From contig PACT01000039.1 in NCBI GenBank assembly GCA_002700285.1, positions 44,965 to 108,964 of the forward strand: a stretch of DNA of 64,000 bases. Reading direction: 5' to 3'. Origin of the DNA: Crocinitomicaceae bacterium. GTDB lineage: Bacteria > Bacteroidota > Bacteroidia > Flavobacteriales_D > Sanyastnellaceae. The notes beneath the pieces were generated by a model. That model worked only from the letters and a program-made list of their open reading frames with translations. It made no database searches and was not told the DNA's origin. Shown in pieces: positions 1-7,556 of this stretch; the stretch's first letter is position 1; every line of letters starts with the position of its first letter. Made by a program: the position numbers and the translations under genes.

Positions 1-764
1 ATCTTAGTTGGTCTAAAAAGATCAAGCATCCATCTGAATTCTGCAGCGTAGGAGACGAAATCGAAGTTGTAGTGATGGAGCTTGACAATGAGAACCGTCG
101 TATGAGTCTCGGTCACAAGCAGATAGAAGAGAATCCGTGGGAAGTATTTGAAACAATATTTGCCGTTTCTTCAAAACATCAAGCTACAGTTGTGAAAATT
201 GAGGGAGCGAATGCATTAATCGCGCTTCCTTATGGTCTAGAAGGTACATGTCATATCAAGCACCTGAATAAAGCAGATGGAGAATCCTTAGAAGTAGATG
301 CTACTGCTGAATTTGTTGTTCTTGAATTTAACCGTAATGCTAAGAGAATTACAGTTAGTCACTTACGTACTCACGAAGAAGGCCCCGCAAAGAAAGAGCG
401 TAAGCCACGTTCAAATAGCGGAGGTTCTAGTGGTTCATCAACAATGATGGATTCTATCAATAAGAAGACTGAAAAGAGTACACTTGGTGATTTAGATATT
501 TTATCTAAACTTAAGCAAACCATGGATTCGTCTACGCTTGCACCTGAGCCAGAAGCGACTCCAGCAGCGAAGGAGGAAGCTCCTGCAGCGAAGAAGCCAG
601 CAGCGAAGAAGCCAGCAGCGAAGAAGCCAGCAGCGAAAAAAGCAGCAGCGAAGAAGCCAGCAGCGAAGAAAGCAGCAGCGAAGAAGCCAGCAGCGAAGAA
701 AGCAGCAGCGAAGAAGCCAGCAGCGAAGAAGCCAGCAGCGAAGAAAGCTGCGGATAAGAAGTAA
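1..764 (+). CDS. rpsA: 30S ribosomal protein S1, C-terminal part (5' end outside window)
   Basis: Reading is open from base 3, so the gene enters from the left edge and the first in-window start codons are internal. The translation carries the end of one S1 (OB-fold) repeat, with GDEIEVVVMELD and RRMSLGHKQ, and then a complete further S1 repeat up to about residue 125. S1 binds mRNA on the 30S subunit. After residue 130 the protein changes to a Ser/Gly linker and then a tail of about 60 residues made almost only of Lys, Ala and Pro (KKPAAKK units). The tail resembles histone H1-type nucleic-acid-binding tails and goes beyond the usual S1 fold. A strong intrinsic terminator follows 28 bases after the stop. 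Identity rests on the S1 repeats plus the Bacteroidota-type extension. Confidence 0.9.
   Translation, partial: LSWSKKIKHPSEFCSVGDEIEVVVMELDNENRRMSLGHKQIEENPWEVFETIFAVSSKHQATVVKIEGANALIALPYGLEGTCHIKHLNKADGESLEVDATAEFVVLEFNRNAKRITVSHLRTHEEGPAKKERKPRSNSGGSSGSSTMMDSINKKTEKSTLGDLDILSKLKQTMDSSTLAPEPEATPAAKEEAPAAKKPAAKKPAAKKPAAKKAAAKKPAAKKAAAKKPAAKKAAAKKPAAKKPAAKKAADKK
585..755 (+). repeat. 15-bp in-frame tandem repeats coding the S1 Lys/Ala/Pro tail
   Basis: The unit gcagcgaagaagcca (AAKKP) and its variant gcagcgaagaaagca (AAKKA) are repeated about eleven times with almost no synonymous variation. The near identity of the DNA units points to slippage-driven expansion inside the rpsA reading frame. 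Long leucine/serine-rich open frames on the other strand here are by-products of the repeat. Confidence 0.85.
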
Positions 765-791
765 GATTATTTTTACATCGTAAAAAAAAAG

Positions 792-817
792 AAAGGGAGG
801 CTTCGGCCTCCCTTTTT
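792..817 (+). terminator. Intrinsic terminator of rpsA
   Basis: A perfect 10-bp stem aaagggaggc / gcctcccttt closes a TTCG tetraloop and runs directly into a T run. It lies 28 bases after the rpsA stop and just before the pyrR promoter. Confidence 0.92.
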
Positions 818-825
818 GTTATTCG

Positions 826-833
826 TATCTTTG
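826..833 (+). promoter_or_regulatory. -7 promoter box TATCTTTG of pyrRB
   Basis: Exact match to the Bacteroidota -7 consensus TAnnTTTG. It lies right after the rpsA terminator and ends five bases before the apparent ATC start of pyrR. No matching -33 TTG at the usual distance was found, because the terminator hairpin occupies that place. Confidence 0.7.
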
Positions 834-837
834 CATC

Positions 838-1383
838 ATCGATTCTCAAGTCCTAATAAACGAGGAGCAATTTGAGCTCATCCTCGACCGGCTCGCGCAT
901 CAACTGCTCGAGCATCATGATTTTACAAAAACTGACCTCATCGGTTTACAGCCTAGAGGCATCATTCTTGCACATCGGATTCAAGCAAAACTCTCTGAGT
1001 TACTTGACCACAATGAGATTAGATGTGGGGAGCTTGATGTGACATTTCACAGAGATGATCTCAGAATACGTGACAAACCTATTGCACCCCAACAAAATAA
1101 AATGGAGTTTCTTGTGGATGGAAGAAACGTTGTTCTGGTAGATGATGTCTTCTTCACCGGCCGAACCATAAGGGCTGGTTTTGACGCACTTTTAGCATAT
1201 GGGAGACCTGATAAAGTTGAATTAGCGGTGCTGATTGACAGAAGATTCAGCAGAGAATTGCCAATTGAACCCACCTATATCGGAAAACAGATCGACAGCA
1301 TCGTTGGTCAGCATGTGGTTGTGGAGTGGAAAGAGGAGAATGGATCCGATCGTGTCTTACTTTTCAATTCAAAACCTGAATGA
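838..1383 (+). CDS. pyrR: Bifunctional pyr operon regulator / uracil phosphoribosyltransferase PyrR
   Basis: PyrR-type phosphoribosyltransferase of about 181 residues, the normal family length. The PRPP-binding loop VVLVDDVFFTGRT lies near residues 98-110 and the N-terminal LIGLQPRGI motif near 33-41. In other bacteria PyrR binds pyr mRNA and also converts uracil plus PRPP to UMP. No ATG, GTG or TTG exists in frame upstream of the conserved N-terminus; the first such codon is GTG at 1039, inside the fold. The best start is ATC at 838, four bases after the -7 box, giving (M)DSQVLINEEQF, which aligns well with family N-termini. ATC at 835 or ATA at 856 are alternatives, as is a sequencing error. 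The stop overlaps the pyrB start (ATGA), so the two are translationally coupled. Confidence 0.88.
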   Translation: MDSQVLINEEQFELILDRLAHQLLEHHDFTKTDLIGLQPRGIILAHRIQAKLSELLDHNEIRCGELDVTFHRDDLRIRDKPIAPQQNKMEFLVDGRNVVLVDDVFFTGRTIRAGFDALLAYGRPDKVELAVLIDRRFSRELPIEPTYIGKQIDSIVGQHVVVEWKEENGSDRVLLFNSKPE

Positions 1384-2315
1384 GTAAACTTTCAGTAAAC
1401 CACCTGTTGGGCATACGCGGAATGAATCGCGATGACTTGGAGCTCATTTTTGATACAGCTGCTGAGTTTAAAGAAGTTTTGAACCGACCTATTAGAAAAG
1501 TTCCTTCTCTACGTGATTTAACTGTCGCAAATTTATTTTTTGAAAATTCTACCCGGACACGTTTGTCATTCGAATTGGCACAAAAACGCTTGTCCGCTGA
1601 TGTGGTTAACTTTTCGGCTGCCAGTTCATCTGTTAAGAAAGGGGAGACACTTGTAGATACTGTGAACAACATTATTGCGATGAAAGTTGACATGGTGGTG
1701 ATGAGGCATCCTCATCCCGGAGCGATACATTTCCTTGCCGACAGAGTAAATTCGACCTTCATTAATGCTGGAGATGGCACTCACGAGCATCCTACTCAAG
1801 CGCTTTTAGATGCATTTAGTATAAGAGAGAGACTAGGGAATGATCTTGAAGGTAAAAAGATTGCCATAGTAGGTGACATACGTCATTCAAGAGTTGCTTT
1901 GTCAAATATTTTGGCACTGAAGCTCCTAGGTGCGCGTGTTCGTGTATGTGGGCCCGTGACACTAATTCCTAAGCACATGGACTCTTTGGGTGTTGAAATC
2001 AGTCATAATTTTGATGAAACGTTGCTATGGGCTGATGTTGTTAACATGTTGCGCATTCAACATGAAAGGCAAGGGGATTCAATGTCCATACCTTATTTTC
2101 CCTCAATTCGAGAGTATACGCTGAATTTTGGCTTGACTCAAGAACGCTTGCATAGGCTTGATAAACAGCTAACTATACTTCATCCTGGTCCAATTAATCG
2201 GGGTGTTGAAATTTCAAGTGGTATTGCAGACAGTGACCATTCCCTCATATTAGATCAAGTAGAGAATGGTGTTGCTACTCGAATGGCTGTGATGTACTTG
2301 TTAGCGAGGCGATAA
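1380..2315 (+). CDS. pyrB: Aspartate carbamoyltransferase catalytic chain
   Basis: Catalyses carbamoyl phosphate plus aspartate to N-carbamoylaspartate, the committed step of pyrimidine synthesis, in the cytosol. At 311 residues it has the normal chain length. The carbamoyl-phosphate loop STRTR is at residues 57-61, followed by SSSVKKGETL with the mobile lysine loop, HPTQALLD near 138, and HPGPINRGVE near 267. It overlaps pyrR by four bases, forming a pyrRB operon of the kind seen across Bacteroidota. No regulatory-chain gene (pyrI) follows, so a stand-alone trimer is inferred. Confidence 0.96.
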   Translation: MSKLSVNHLLGIRGMNRDDLELIFDTAAEFKEVLNRPIRKVPSLRDLTVANLFFENSTRTRLSFELAQKRLSADVVNFSAASSSVKKGETLVDTVNNIIAMKVDMVVMRHPHPGAIHFLADRVNSTFINAGDGTHEHPTQALLDAFSIRERLGNDLEGKKIAIVGDIRHSRVALSNILALKLLGARVRVCGPVTLIPKHMDSLGVEISHNFDETLLWADVVNMLRIQHERQGDSMSIPYFPSIREYTLNFGLTQERLHRLDKQLTILHPGPINRGVEISSGIADSDHSLILDQVENGVATRMAVMYLLARR

Positions 2316-2354
2316 GTTTCTTAAAATTTAATACAAAGAATATTGTCAAATAGT

Positions 2355-2362
2355 TATATTTG
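2355..2362 (+). promoter_or_regulatory. -7 promoter box TATATTTG of the STAS gene
   Basis: Exact TAnnTTTG match in the short gap between pyrB and the STAS gene. It ends 21 bases before the ATG at 2383, so the leader would be only about 16 bases. Confidence 0.6.
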
Positions 2363-2382
2363 ACCATAACACACCCTATACA

Positions 2383-2757
2383 ATGAATTTCTCTATTGAA
2401 CACCGCGACAATGTCGCAATACTGACATCTAAAGTTGAAAAGCTAGATGCACTTCAAGCGCCTGATTTAAAAGCTCAGCTCGTATTACTTGGCAAATCGG
2501 GGACCCAAAACATCATACTCGATTTATCTGAATCGAGATATTGTGACTCAAGTGGTTTAAGCGCTGTTTTAGTAGGCAAAAGACTCTGTGGTGACGCAGG
2601 CGGTTCGTTTGTCTTGTGCGGCCTACAGCCGAGTGTAGAAAAGCTCATTTCAATTGCGCAATTACATCGTGTCCTAAATATTGTACCTACTGCAAAAGAG
2701 GCAGTCGATATGGTTTATATGGAGATGCAGGAGAGAGAAGTTGGAAAAGAAGATTAA
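2383..2757 (+). CDS. STAS-domain protein (anti-sigma-factor antagonist type)
   Basis: A single-domain protein of 124 residues with the SpoIIAA/STAS fold. The core IILDLSESRYCDSSGLSAVL, around residues 45-63, holds the DSSGLS motif whose serine (56 or 57) is the phosphorylated residue in SpoIIAA-like antagonists. Such proteins release a partner from a HATPase-type kinase in partner switching. No cognate kinase or sigma factor adjoins it; the nearest candidate partner system in the window is siaB/siaC at 29 kb. The acidic C-terminus overhangs the fold. The next gene starts 22 bases downstream and may be co-transcribed. Its exact partner cannot be read from sequence. Confidence 0.85.
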   Translation: MNFSIEHRDNVAILTSKVEKLDALQAPDLKAQLVLLGKSGTQNIILDLSESRYCDSSGLSAVLVGKRLCGDAGGSFVLCGLQPSVEKLISIAQLHRVLNIVPTAKEAVDMVYMEMQEREVGKED

Positions 2758-2779
2758 TCGAATTATAAAAAACAAAACA

Positions 2780-4006
2780 ATGAATAAATTTTATGCCCTT
2801 TTTTTCGCAGTCGCTATCTCAAGCACTGCTTTTGGACAATGTGTTTCGGATTTTGATTTCGGCGAAGTTGGCTTCGGTGTGTCTCCTGACCCCACTCTAG
2901 GTGAGAATTTTGTGTCTGGAGTCGTTGGACAGGAATATATGGATGTCATTCACATTTTAATTCCAACTTATGCTTCAGATGTAGATGAAGCTTACCCACC
3001 CACGCTACCTATTGATTCAATAAACCTTATTGACGTCGTCATGACAGATATTGCCACAGGTACGGCGTATTCTCCCGAAGAATTGGGTTTAATGGTCGTC
3101 TGTAATAACAATGGTGATTCACCTGACCCATGTATGTTTATGGGTGGACTTCAATATTGCGCCTCAATTGAGGGGACACCGACACTCCCTGGAAATTACA
3201 GCATTGATTTATTGGTACTGGGTTGGCTCACAATTTTCGAGCCCTTTTCTGCTGAGTTTGCTTATGCAGACTTCTCATTAAACATTCAATGCGACCTCAT
3301 TGAAAGCATCGCTACTGTAGATTCTGACAGCGATTTAGGTACTTTAGGAAGTATCGATGTGACTCTTGCTGAAGGCGTGGTTGCGACATCTTTTTCTTGG
3401 ACTGATGCCGATGGAACTGTAGTGGGGACAGATGAAGATCTCACAGATGTTGCTCCGGGCACTTATACACTGACATTGGTCTCTGGTGATTGTACAAGTA
3501 TCTTTGATGGCAATGTAATCATCGATGCGGCGACGGCTTGCACACTTGCTGCAGACTATGTTATTGAAGGCGGAGGAATTGACGTTACAGTAACTGGTGC
3601 AGAAGGAGTCGCAACATTCTCTTGGACCGACGTTAACGGAATCACAATTAGTTCAAGCGAAGATCTGACGGATGTTGTAGACGGAGAATATTCTCTTTTG
3701 ATCACAGATGAAGATGACTGTACAGTTGAGCTATCGGGTCTTACAGTTGTGAAAGTTGAAAGTTTCAATGTGTCAACAAAATGGTCTGTCATACCAAACC
3801 CAACAAGTTCATCATTTTCTATTCAAAGTAATTTCCTTAACGACACACAAATCAGAGTCTTGGATGTCAGCGGAAGAGTCATTTTAAATGAATCACTTTC
3901 TTCAAATCAAATGTGGAGTGTAAATGATTGGAGAGAAGGGGTTTACTTCATTCAGCTGTCAGGCAAGTATGGAACGACTACACGTCGTTTAGTGGTGCAG
4001 CACTAG
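2780..4006 (+). CDS. Secreted protein with T9SS type A sorting domain and SprB-like repeats
   Basis: The ATG at 2780 gives a clean signal peptide (MNKFYALFFAVAISSTAFGQ), so longer upstream starts are rejected. The protein has 408 residues. Residues 20-175 form a Cys-containing beta domain with CNNNGDS, PC.F.GG.QYCAS and EGTP..PGNY, closely matched by the N-terminus of the protein at 59793. Two SprB-like repeats follow (SFSWTDADG, TFSWTDVNG and DLTDV..G.Y). The last 75 residues are a T9SS type A domain: IPNPTSSSF, RVLDVSGRV and G.YFIQLSG, ending in a basic segment. Export by the type IX system to the cell surface or medium is inferred from this tail. The molecular role is unknown. Confidence 0.86.
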   Translation: MNKFYALFFAVAISSTAFGQCVSDFDFGEVGFGVSPDPTLGENFVSGVVGQEYMDVIHILIPTYASDVDEAYPPTLPIDSINLIDVVMTDIATGTAYSPEELGLMVVCNNNGDSPDPCMFMGGLQYCASIEGTPTLPGNYSIDLLVLGWLTIFEPFSAEFAYADFSLNIQCDLIESIATVDSDSDLGTLGSIDVTLAEGVVATSFSWTDADGTVVGTDEDLTDVAPGTYTLTLVSGDCTSIFDGNVIIDAATACTLAADYVIEGGGIDVTVTGAEGVATFSWTDVNGITISSSEDLTDVVDGEYSLLITDEDDCTVELSGLTVVKVESFNVSTKWSVIPNPTSSSFSIQSNFLNDTQIRVLDVSGRVILNESLSSNQMWSVNDWREGVYFIQLSGKYGTTTRRLVVQH

Positions 4007-4018
4007 TCAACTTAAACA

Positions 4019-4945
4019 GTGCGCAAATTTGATCTTACTATTTTGGGGTGTGGTGCAGCAGCACCCACCCCTTCTTTTTTGACCACATCTCAACTTGTCA
4101 ATATCCATGACCACTTAATATTAATAGATTGTGGTGAAGGCTGCCAGCTTACATTACGAAAATTAAAACTTAAGTTTCAACGAATTAAAACGGTTCTTAT
4201 AAGTCATATGCATGCGGATCATGTCATGGGTTTGCCTGGACTGCTTGCAAGCATGAATTTGCTAGGTAGAAAGACAGCGATTGACATATTTGGACCTGAA
4301 GAACTTGAGAGTTTTGTCAAAACAATTTGGCATAAAACAGGTACCCATATAGATTTTCCAGTAAATTTTAATGTTGTTGATCATGCTAAGCCATCGCTGT
4401 TACTCGAAATGAAAAGCTATAAAATAGAAGCTTTCCCAACAAAACACAGAATAGCCACATGTGGTTTTAAAATAGAAGAACTTGAAGGGAGCTGGCATTT
4501 AAAACCTGAGACAAAAGATTTGTTTAATTTAAGTTACCACGAAATTAACGTACTTAAGAAAGGTGAGTCCATTAACAGAAAGGGTGGAGTAGTGGTGGAT
4601 CCAAATAAGTTCTGTATTGCACCTTTAAAAACAAGATCCTATGTTTTCGCTGCTGATACAGCCTATACGCCTAAAGTGATTGAGGGAGCGCTAAATGCCA
4701 GTCTGTTATATCACGAAGCGACCTTTATGGAGTCTGAAAAATCTATTGCGACAAAGACGATGCATTCAACGGCGTCTGATGCTGGGAGAATCGCCCGTGA
4801 AGCAAATGTGAAAAAACTATTGATTGGCCATTTTTCCAATCGATATAGGGTTTTAGATGGTTTGCTAGATGAAGCTCGTTCTGTTTTTGAAAATACTTTC
4901 CTCTCAATCGAAGGTGAGACGATTTCTATAGATTATTTGGACTAA
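4019..4945 (+). CDS. rnz: Ribonuclease Z
   Basis: tRNA 3'-processing endonuclease of the metallo-beta-lactamase fold, 308 residues. The zinc motif HMHADH lies at residues 63-68, preceded by GCGAAAPTP and LIDCGEG. The later metal ligands are in AADTAYT and the IGHFSNRY segment near the C-terminus. HSTASDAGRIAREANVKKL is typical of the family. Translation starts at GTG, 12 bases after the previous gene's stop; no upstream ATG fits the family N-terminus. It acts in the cytosol to remove 3' trailers from tRNA precursors that lack encoded CCA. The tRNA-Ser in this window lacks CCA, which is consistent. Confidence 0.95.
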   Translation: MRKFDLTILGCGAAAPTPSFLTTSQLVNIHDHLILIDCGEGCQLTLRKLKLKFQRIKTVLISHMHADHVMGLPGLLASMNLLGRKTAIDIFGPEELESFVKTIWHKTGTHIDFPVNFNVVDHAKPSLLLEMKSYKIEAFPTKHRIATCGFKIEELEGSWHLKPETKDLFNLSYHEINVLKKGESINRKGGVVVDPNKFCIAPLKTRSYVFAADTAYTPKVIEGALNASLLYHEATFMESEKSIATKTMHSTASDAGRIAREANVKKLLIGHFSNRYRVLDGLLDEARSVFENTFLSIEGETISIDYLD

Positions 4946-4950
4946 CTTTA

Positions 4951-4973
4951 CTATCTGGAATCATTCCAAATAG
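4951..4973. promoter_or_regulatory. 23-bp imperfect palindrome just upstream of the LuxR-type regulator
   Basis: The core TGGAAT-c-ATTCCA (4956-4968) is a perfect inverted repeat. Outer arms CTAT (4951-4954) and ATAG (4970-4973) extend the symmetry. It sits six bases after the rnz stop and eleven bases before the regulator start, overlapping the likely promoter. It could be an operator, possibly for autoregulation, or less likely a weak terminator for rnz, since no long T run follows. Confidence 0.45.
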
Positions 4974-4984
4974 TATTTTATGAC

Positions 4985-5662
4985 ATGTTAATGAAATCAA
5001 TAATAATAGCAGACAGCAGCACCATTGGGCGCATTGGTCTCAAAGCAATTATTGATAAGATGGATGGCTACGATGTAGTAGGAGAGGCCGATAACAGTGA
5101 ACAAGTGTTTGTTTTAATTGAAAAGAACACACCTCACATTGTCATTATTGATTTTTTAAGTGATGGCTTTGATATTGAAACTGTTGTAGAAATAAAGCGT
5201 CGTTATCCAAACGTTATGCTTCTTGCAATCACTCCACTCCAAAGTGGTGCAACTCTCACCAGTGCTTTAAGAGCAGGGATTGACAGTTACATTAAGAAAT
5301 CCTGCGACATACCAGAAGTAATAGATGCCATTGAAAAGACTTCTGAGAGAACGAGTTTTTATTGTGGCCAGATTTTAAAGAAAATCAGAAAAGAATCCAT
5401 CGACATCCATGACCTAGAAGTCATGGACTTTTCATGTGATGCGATTGGATTAAGCAAAAGAGAAAAAGAAGTCCTTGCTATGATTGCAGAGGGACACACA
5501 AATACAAAGATTGCTGAATTGCTTTTTCTTAGCGCTCACACGGTGACTACGCATAGAAAAAATATCATGCATAAACTTGGTGTTAAAAATACGGCGGGGA
5601 TCGTCATGTATGCTGTTAAATCGGGGATTGTAAGCCCCAATAGGTTTCTGTTTTCTCATTGA
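4985..5662 (+). CDS. LuxR/NarL-family response regulator
   Basis: 225 residues. The N-terminal receiver domain (about 1-125) has phosphoacceptor Asp56 in IVIIDFLSDG, the Thr of LLAITP and the Lys of YIKKS. The usual acidic pair is reduced to ADSS, a single Asp10, so metal binding may be altered. The C-terminal LuxR helix-turn-helix (about 155-215) contains LSKREKEVLAMIAEGHTNTKIA and SAHTVTTHRKNI. No histidine kinase gene adjoins it, so it is an orphan in this window. The start at 4985 has a second in-frame ATG two codons later. The palindrome immediately upstream is a candidate binding site. Its targets are unknown. Confidence 0.92.
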   Translation: MLMKSIIIADSSTIGRIGLKAIIDKMDGYDVVGEADNSEQVFVLIEKNTPHIVIIDFLSDGFDIETVVEIKRRYPNVMLLAITPLQSGATLTSALRAGIDSYIKKSCDIPEVIDAIEKTSERTSFYCGQILKKIRKESIDIHDLEVMDFSCDAIGLSKREKEVLAMIAEGHTNTKIAELLFLSAHTVTTHRKNIMHKLGVKNTAGIVMYAVKSGIVSPNRFLFSH

Positions 5663-5682
5663 TATTCATTTAGTTAAGATTT

Positions 5683-5708
5683 GATTTTGACGTGAAAATC
5701 GTCTTTTT
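5683..5708 (+). terminator. Probable terminator after the LuxR-type regulator
   Basis: Six-bp arms GATTTT (5683-5688) and AAAATC (5695-5700) flank a six-base loop and are followed by gtcttttt. The stem is weak but well placed, 20 bases after the stop. Confidence 0.5.
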
Positions 5709-5802
5709 AATGTTTATTGCATATTCTCATTTGAATAACATTTGCATTGACCCCATTAAATTGACGACATTTGCACTCCCAAACCCTTTTTGTGAAACTT
5801 AA

Positions 5803-6870
5803 ATGATAACTACCGATTCAATGTTCGACATCCAAGTTTCAAACAGCTCGTCAATTGACAGTGTTGACTTTGAAAACATTGCATTCGGTCAAGTATTTTC
5901 AGATCATTTGTTCGTGATGGATTATGATGATGGGAAGTGGCAAAAAGGTCGTATCCAACCATTTGGCCCCTTGACGCTAAATCCTGCGACCATGGCGCTA
6001 CACTATGGGCAAGCGATTTTTGAAGGCATGAAAGCATATTTTCAGCCTGATGGAGGCGTAAGCATGTTTAGACCTGGAGATAATATTAAACGTTTTAATA
6101 TTAGTGCCGTTAGAATGTGCATGCCTGAAGTCCCTGAGGACATATTTATGCAAGCGCTGGTTGAATTAATTCAACTTGATAAGGCATGGGTTCCCAAAAA
6201 CGAAAATTCATCTTTATATATTCGTCCATTCTTATTTGCAACTGACTCTCATGTGGGCGTTAGACCAAGTCATTCATATAGGTTTGTCATATTTACATGT
6301 CCAGTAGCGAAATATTACGACAAACCTGTGAAAGTCAAGGTAGAATTCAACTACACCAGAGCAGCAGTCGGCGGTACTGGCGCAGCCAAAGCTGCTGGTA
6401 ATTACGCTGGGTCTCTCTATCCGACAAAACTCGCAAATGACCAGGGGTATGATCAACTTTTGTGGACAGATGCAAAATCTCACACCTGCATAGAGGAATG
6501 TGGAACGATGAATGCCGCTTTTGTGGTTAATGGCCAATTGATTGTGCCTGCAACCAGCGATACTGTTCTTGCTGGGATTACGAGAGATAGCGCCATCAAA
6601 CTGGCACAAGATTTGGGCATCAATGTCGTGTCCAGAACTGTACAAGTTGCTGAGTTGGAAGCGGCCGCAAAAAATGGAACCTTAAACGAAGCATTCGGGT
6701 TGGGCACTGCTGCAACGGTTTCACTAATGTCCACCATAGGATTTAAAGATTGGGATTTTGAATTGCCCGATCCAGCAACATGGACGATTGCTCATCAAAT
6801 TAAGGATGCACTCGATTCAGTTCGACTCGGCAGGAGCGAGGATATTCATGGTTGGAATATCCCAGTCTAG
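5803..6870 (+). CDS. ilvE: Branched-chain amino acid aminotransferase (class IV PLP enzyme)
   Basis: Interconverts Leu, Ile and Val with their 2-oxoacids using glutamate/2-oxoglutarate. It has 355 residues and is of the long eukaryotic-like BCAT-II type. PLP lysine is Lys196 in GGTGAAKAAGNY. Other family motifs are HYGQAIFEGMKAY (67-79), YIRPFLFAT, DQLLWTD, and ECGTMNAAFV near the cofactor. A -7-like box GACATTTG (5766-5773) lies 30 bases before the ATG. A second ATG at codon 7 is possible. The gene is monocistronic, facing a convergent lipoprotein gene. Confidence 0.95.
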   Translation: MITTDSMFDIQVSNSSSIDSVDFENIAFGQVFSDHLFVMDYDDGKWQKGRIQPFGPLTLNPATMALHYGQAIFEGMKAYFQPDGGVSMFRPGDNIKRFNISAVRMCMPEVPEDIFMQALVELIQLDKAWVPKNENSSLYIRPFLFATDSHVGVRPSHSYRFVIFTCPVAKYYDKPVKVKVEFNYTRAAVGGTGAAKAAGNYAGSLYPTKLANDQGYDQLLWTDAKSHTCIEECGTMNAAFVVNGQLIVPATSDTVLAGITRDSAIKLAQDLGINVVSRTVQVAELEAAAKNGTLNEAFGLGTAATVSLMSTIGFKDWDFELPDPATWTIAHQIKDALDSVRLGRSEDIHGWNIPV

Positions 6871-6946
6871 CTTTAGGTGTGAGGTTGTAGTCCATTGTTA
6901 ACCACGTCCAAAACAGTTTGAAGAAATCGTATGACAGGATTAAGAA

Positions 6947-7489
6947 TTATTCCTCGTCTTCAAGTCGTTGAATTTCCTGATCACACATGTTGATGATCTG
7001 CGTTCTTACCAGAGGATCAATTTTAACATCTAGCTTGGCTTTCTTTTTCAGGAATCGGAACATCGCTGACTTTTTAATTTCATAAGCTACAAAGACAGCA
7101 TAGTAATTGTCTTCCTGTAGAAATTTCTTTGTGCCAATCTTTCTTAGATCACCAATTGATGTGCTTGTTATTTCTCGGGTTAACGTCTCAAATCTTTCAA
7201 TCGCTTCATTTACATGCTCACCTTGCACATCCTTAAGATAACTGTCTGCCACAACTTGAATTGAGGTCGAAACTTGCTGGGCTAAGGCTTTGTGAGCTTC
7301 CATCTCTGCTTTTGTATTGGCAATTTGATCTCTTGCACTCACCCCTTTACCTGTAGCTCTGAAATACCTTCCGTTTGACATATATGATCTTCCAGAAAAG
7401 GGTTCTTTCACTTGAGTGCCGAGTGAAGATGAGCATCCTGTTGAAAAAACGACTAAAAATGCAAGAATGGGCAATGTGAAATATTTCAT
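6947..7489 (-). CDS. LPP20-like lipoprotein
   Basis: The ATG at 7489 begins MKYFTLPILAFLVVFSTGCSSS, a lipoprotein signal with lipobox STGC, so the longer frame upstream is rejected. The mature protein of about 160 residues has an amphipathic helical stretch with ARDQIANTKAEMEAHKALAQQV and then a region with LRKIGTKKF and YYAVFVAYEI, a pattern like LPP20-family lipoproteins. An outer-membrane or periplasmic location is inferred. The end of the protein is acidic. It is transcribed away from the DUF6913-dapA unit, sharing a 67-bp intergenic region. Function is unknown. Confidence 0.75.
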   Translation of the reverse strand: MKYFTLPILAFLVVFSTGCSSSLGTQVKEPFSGRSYMSNGRYFRATGKGVSARDQIANTKAEMEAHKALAQQVSTSIQVVADSYLKDVQGEHVNEAIERFETLTREITSTSIGDLRKIGTKKFLQEDNYYAVFVAYEIKKSAMFRFLKKKAKLDVKIDPLVRTQIINMCDQEIQRLEDEE

Positions 7490-7544
7490 GATATAAATTT
7501 TACGAAAAATAAGCATCAATCGTGCCACAGTTGCTATACATGGC

Positions 7545-7552
7545 TACCTTTG
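7545..7552 (+). promoter_or_regulatory. -7 promoter box TACCTTTG of DUF6913-dapA
   Basis: Exact TAnnTTTG. Exactly four bases (attt) separate it from the GTG start codon at 7557, so the transcript would begin at or next to the start codon and be leaderless. Confidence 0.7.
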
Positions 7553-7556
7553 ATTT

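Noticed and set aside
585..755. Short regular repeats resembling a CRISPR array
   Set aside because: Units are contiguous 15-mers without spacers and lie in frame in rpsA.
532..849. Long Leu/Ser-rich frame on the minus strand and Gln/Arg-rich frame on the plus strand over the S1 tail
   Set aside because: Both are by-products of the 15-bp repeats in rpsA; the composition is the repeat read in other frames, and no start context or family similarity is present.
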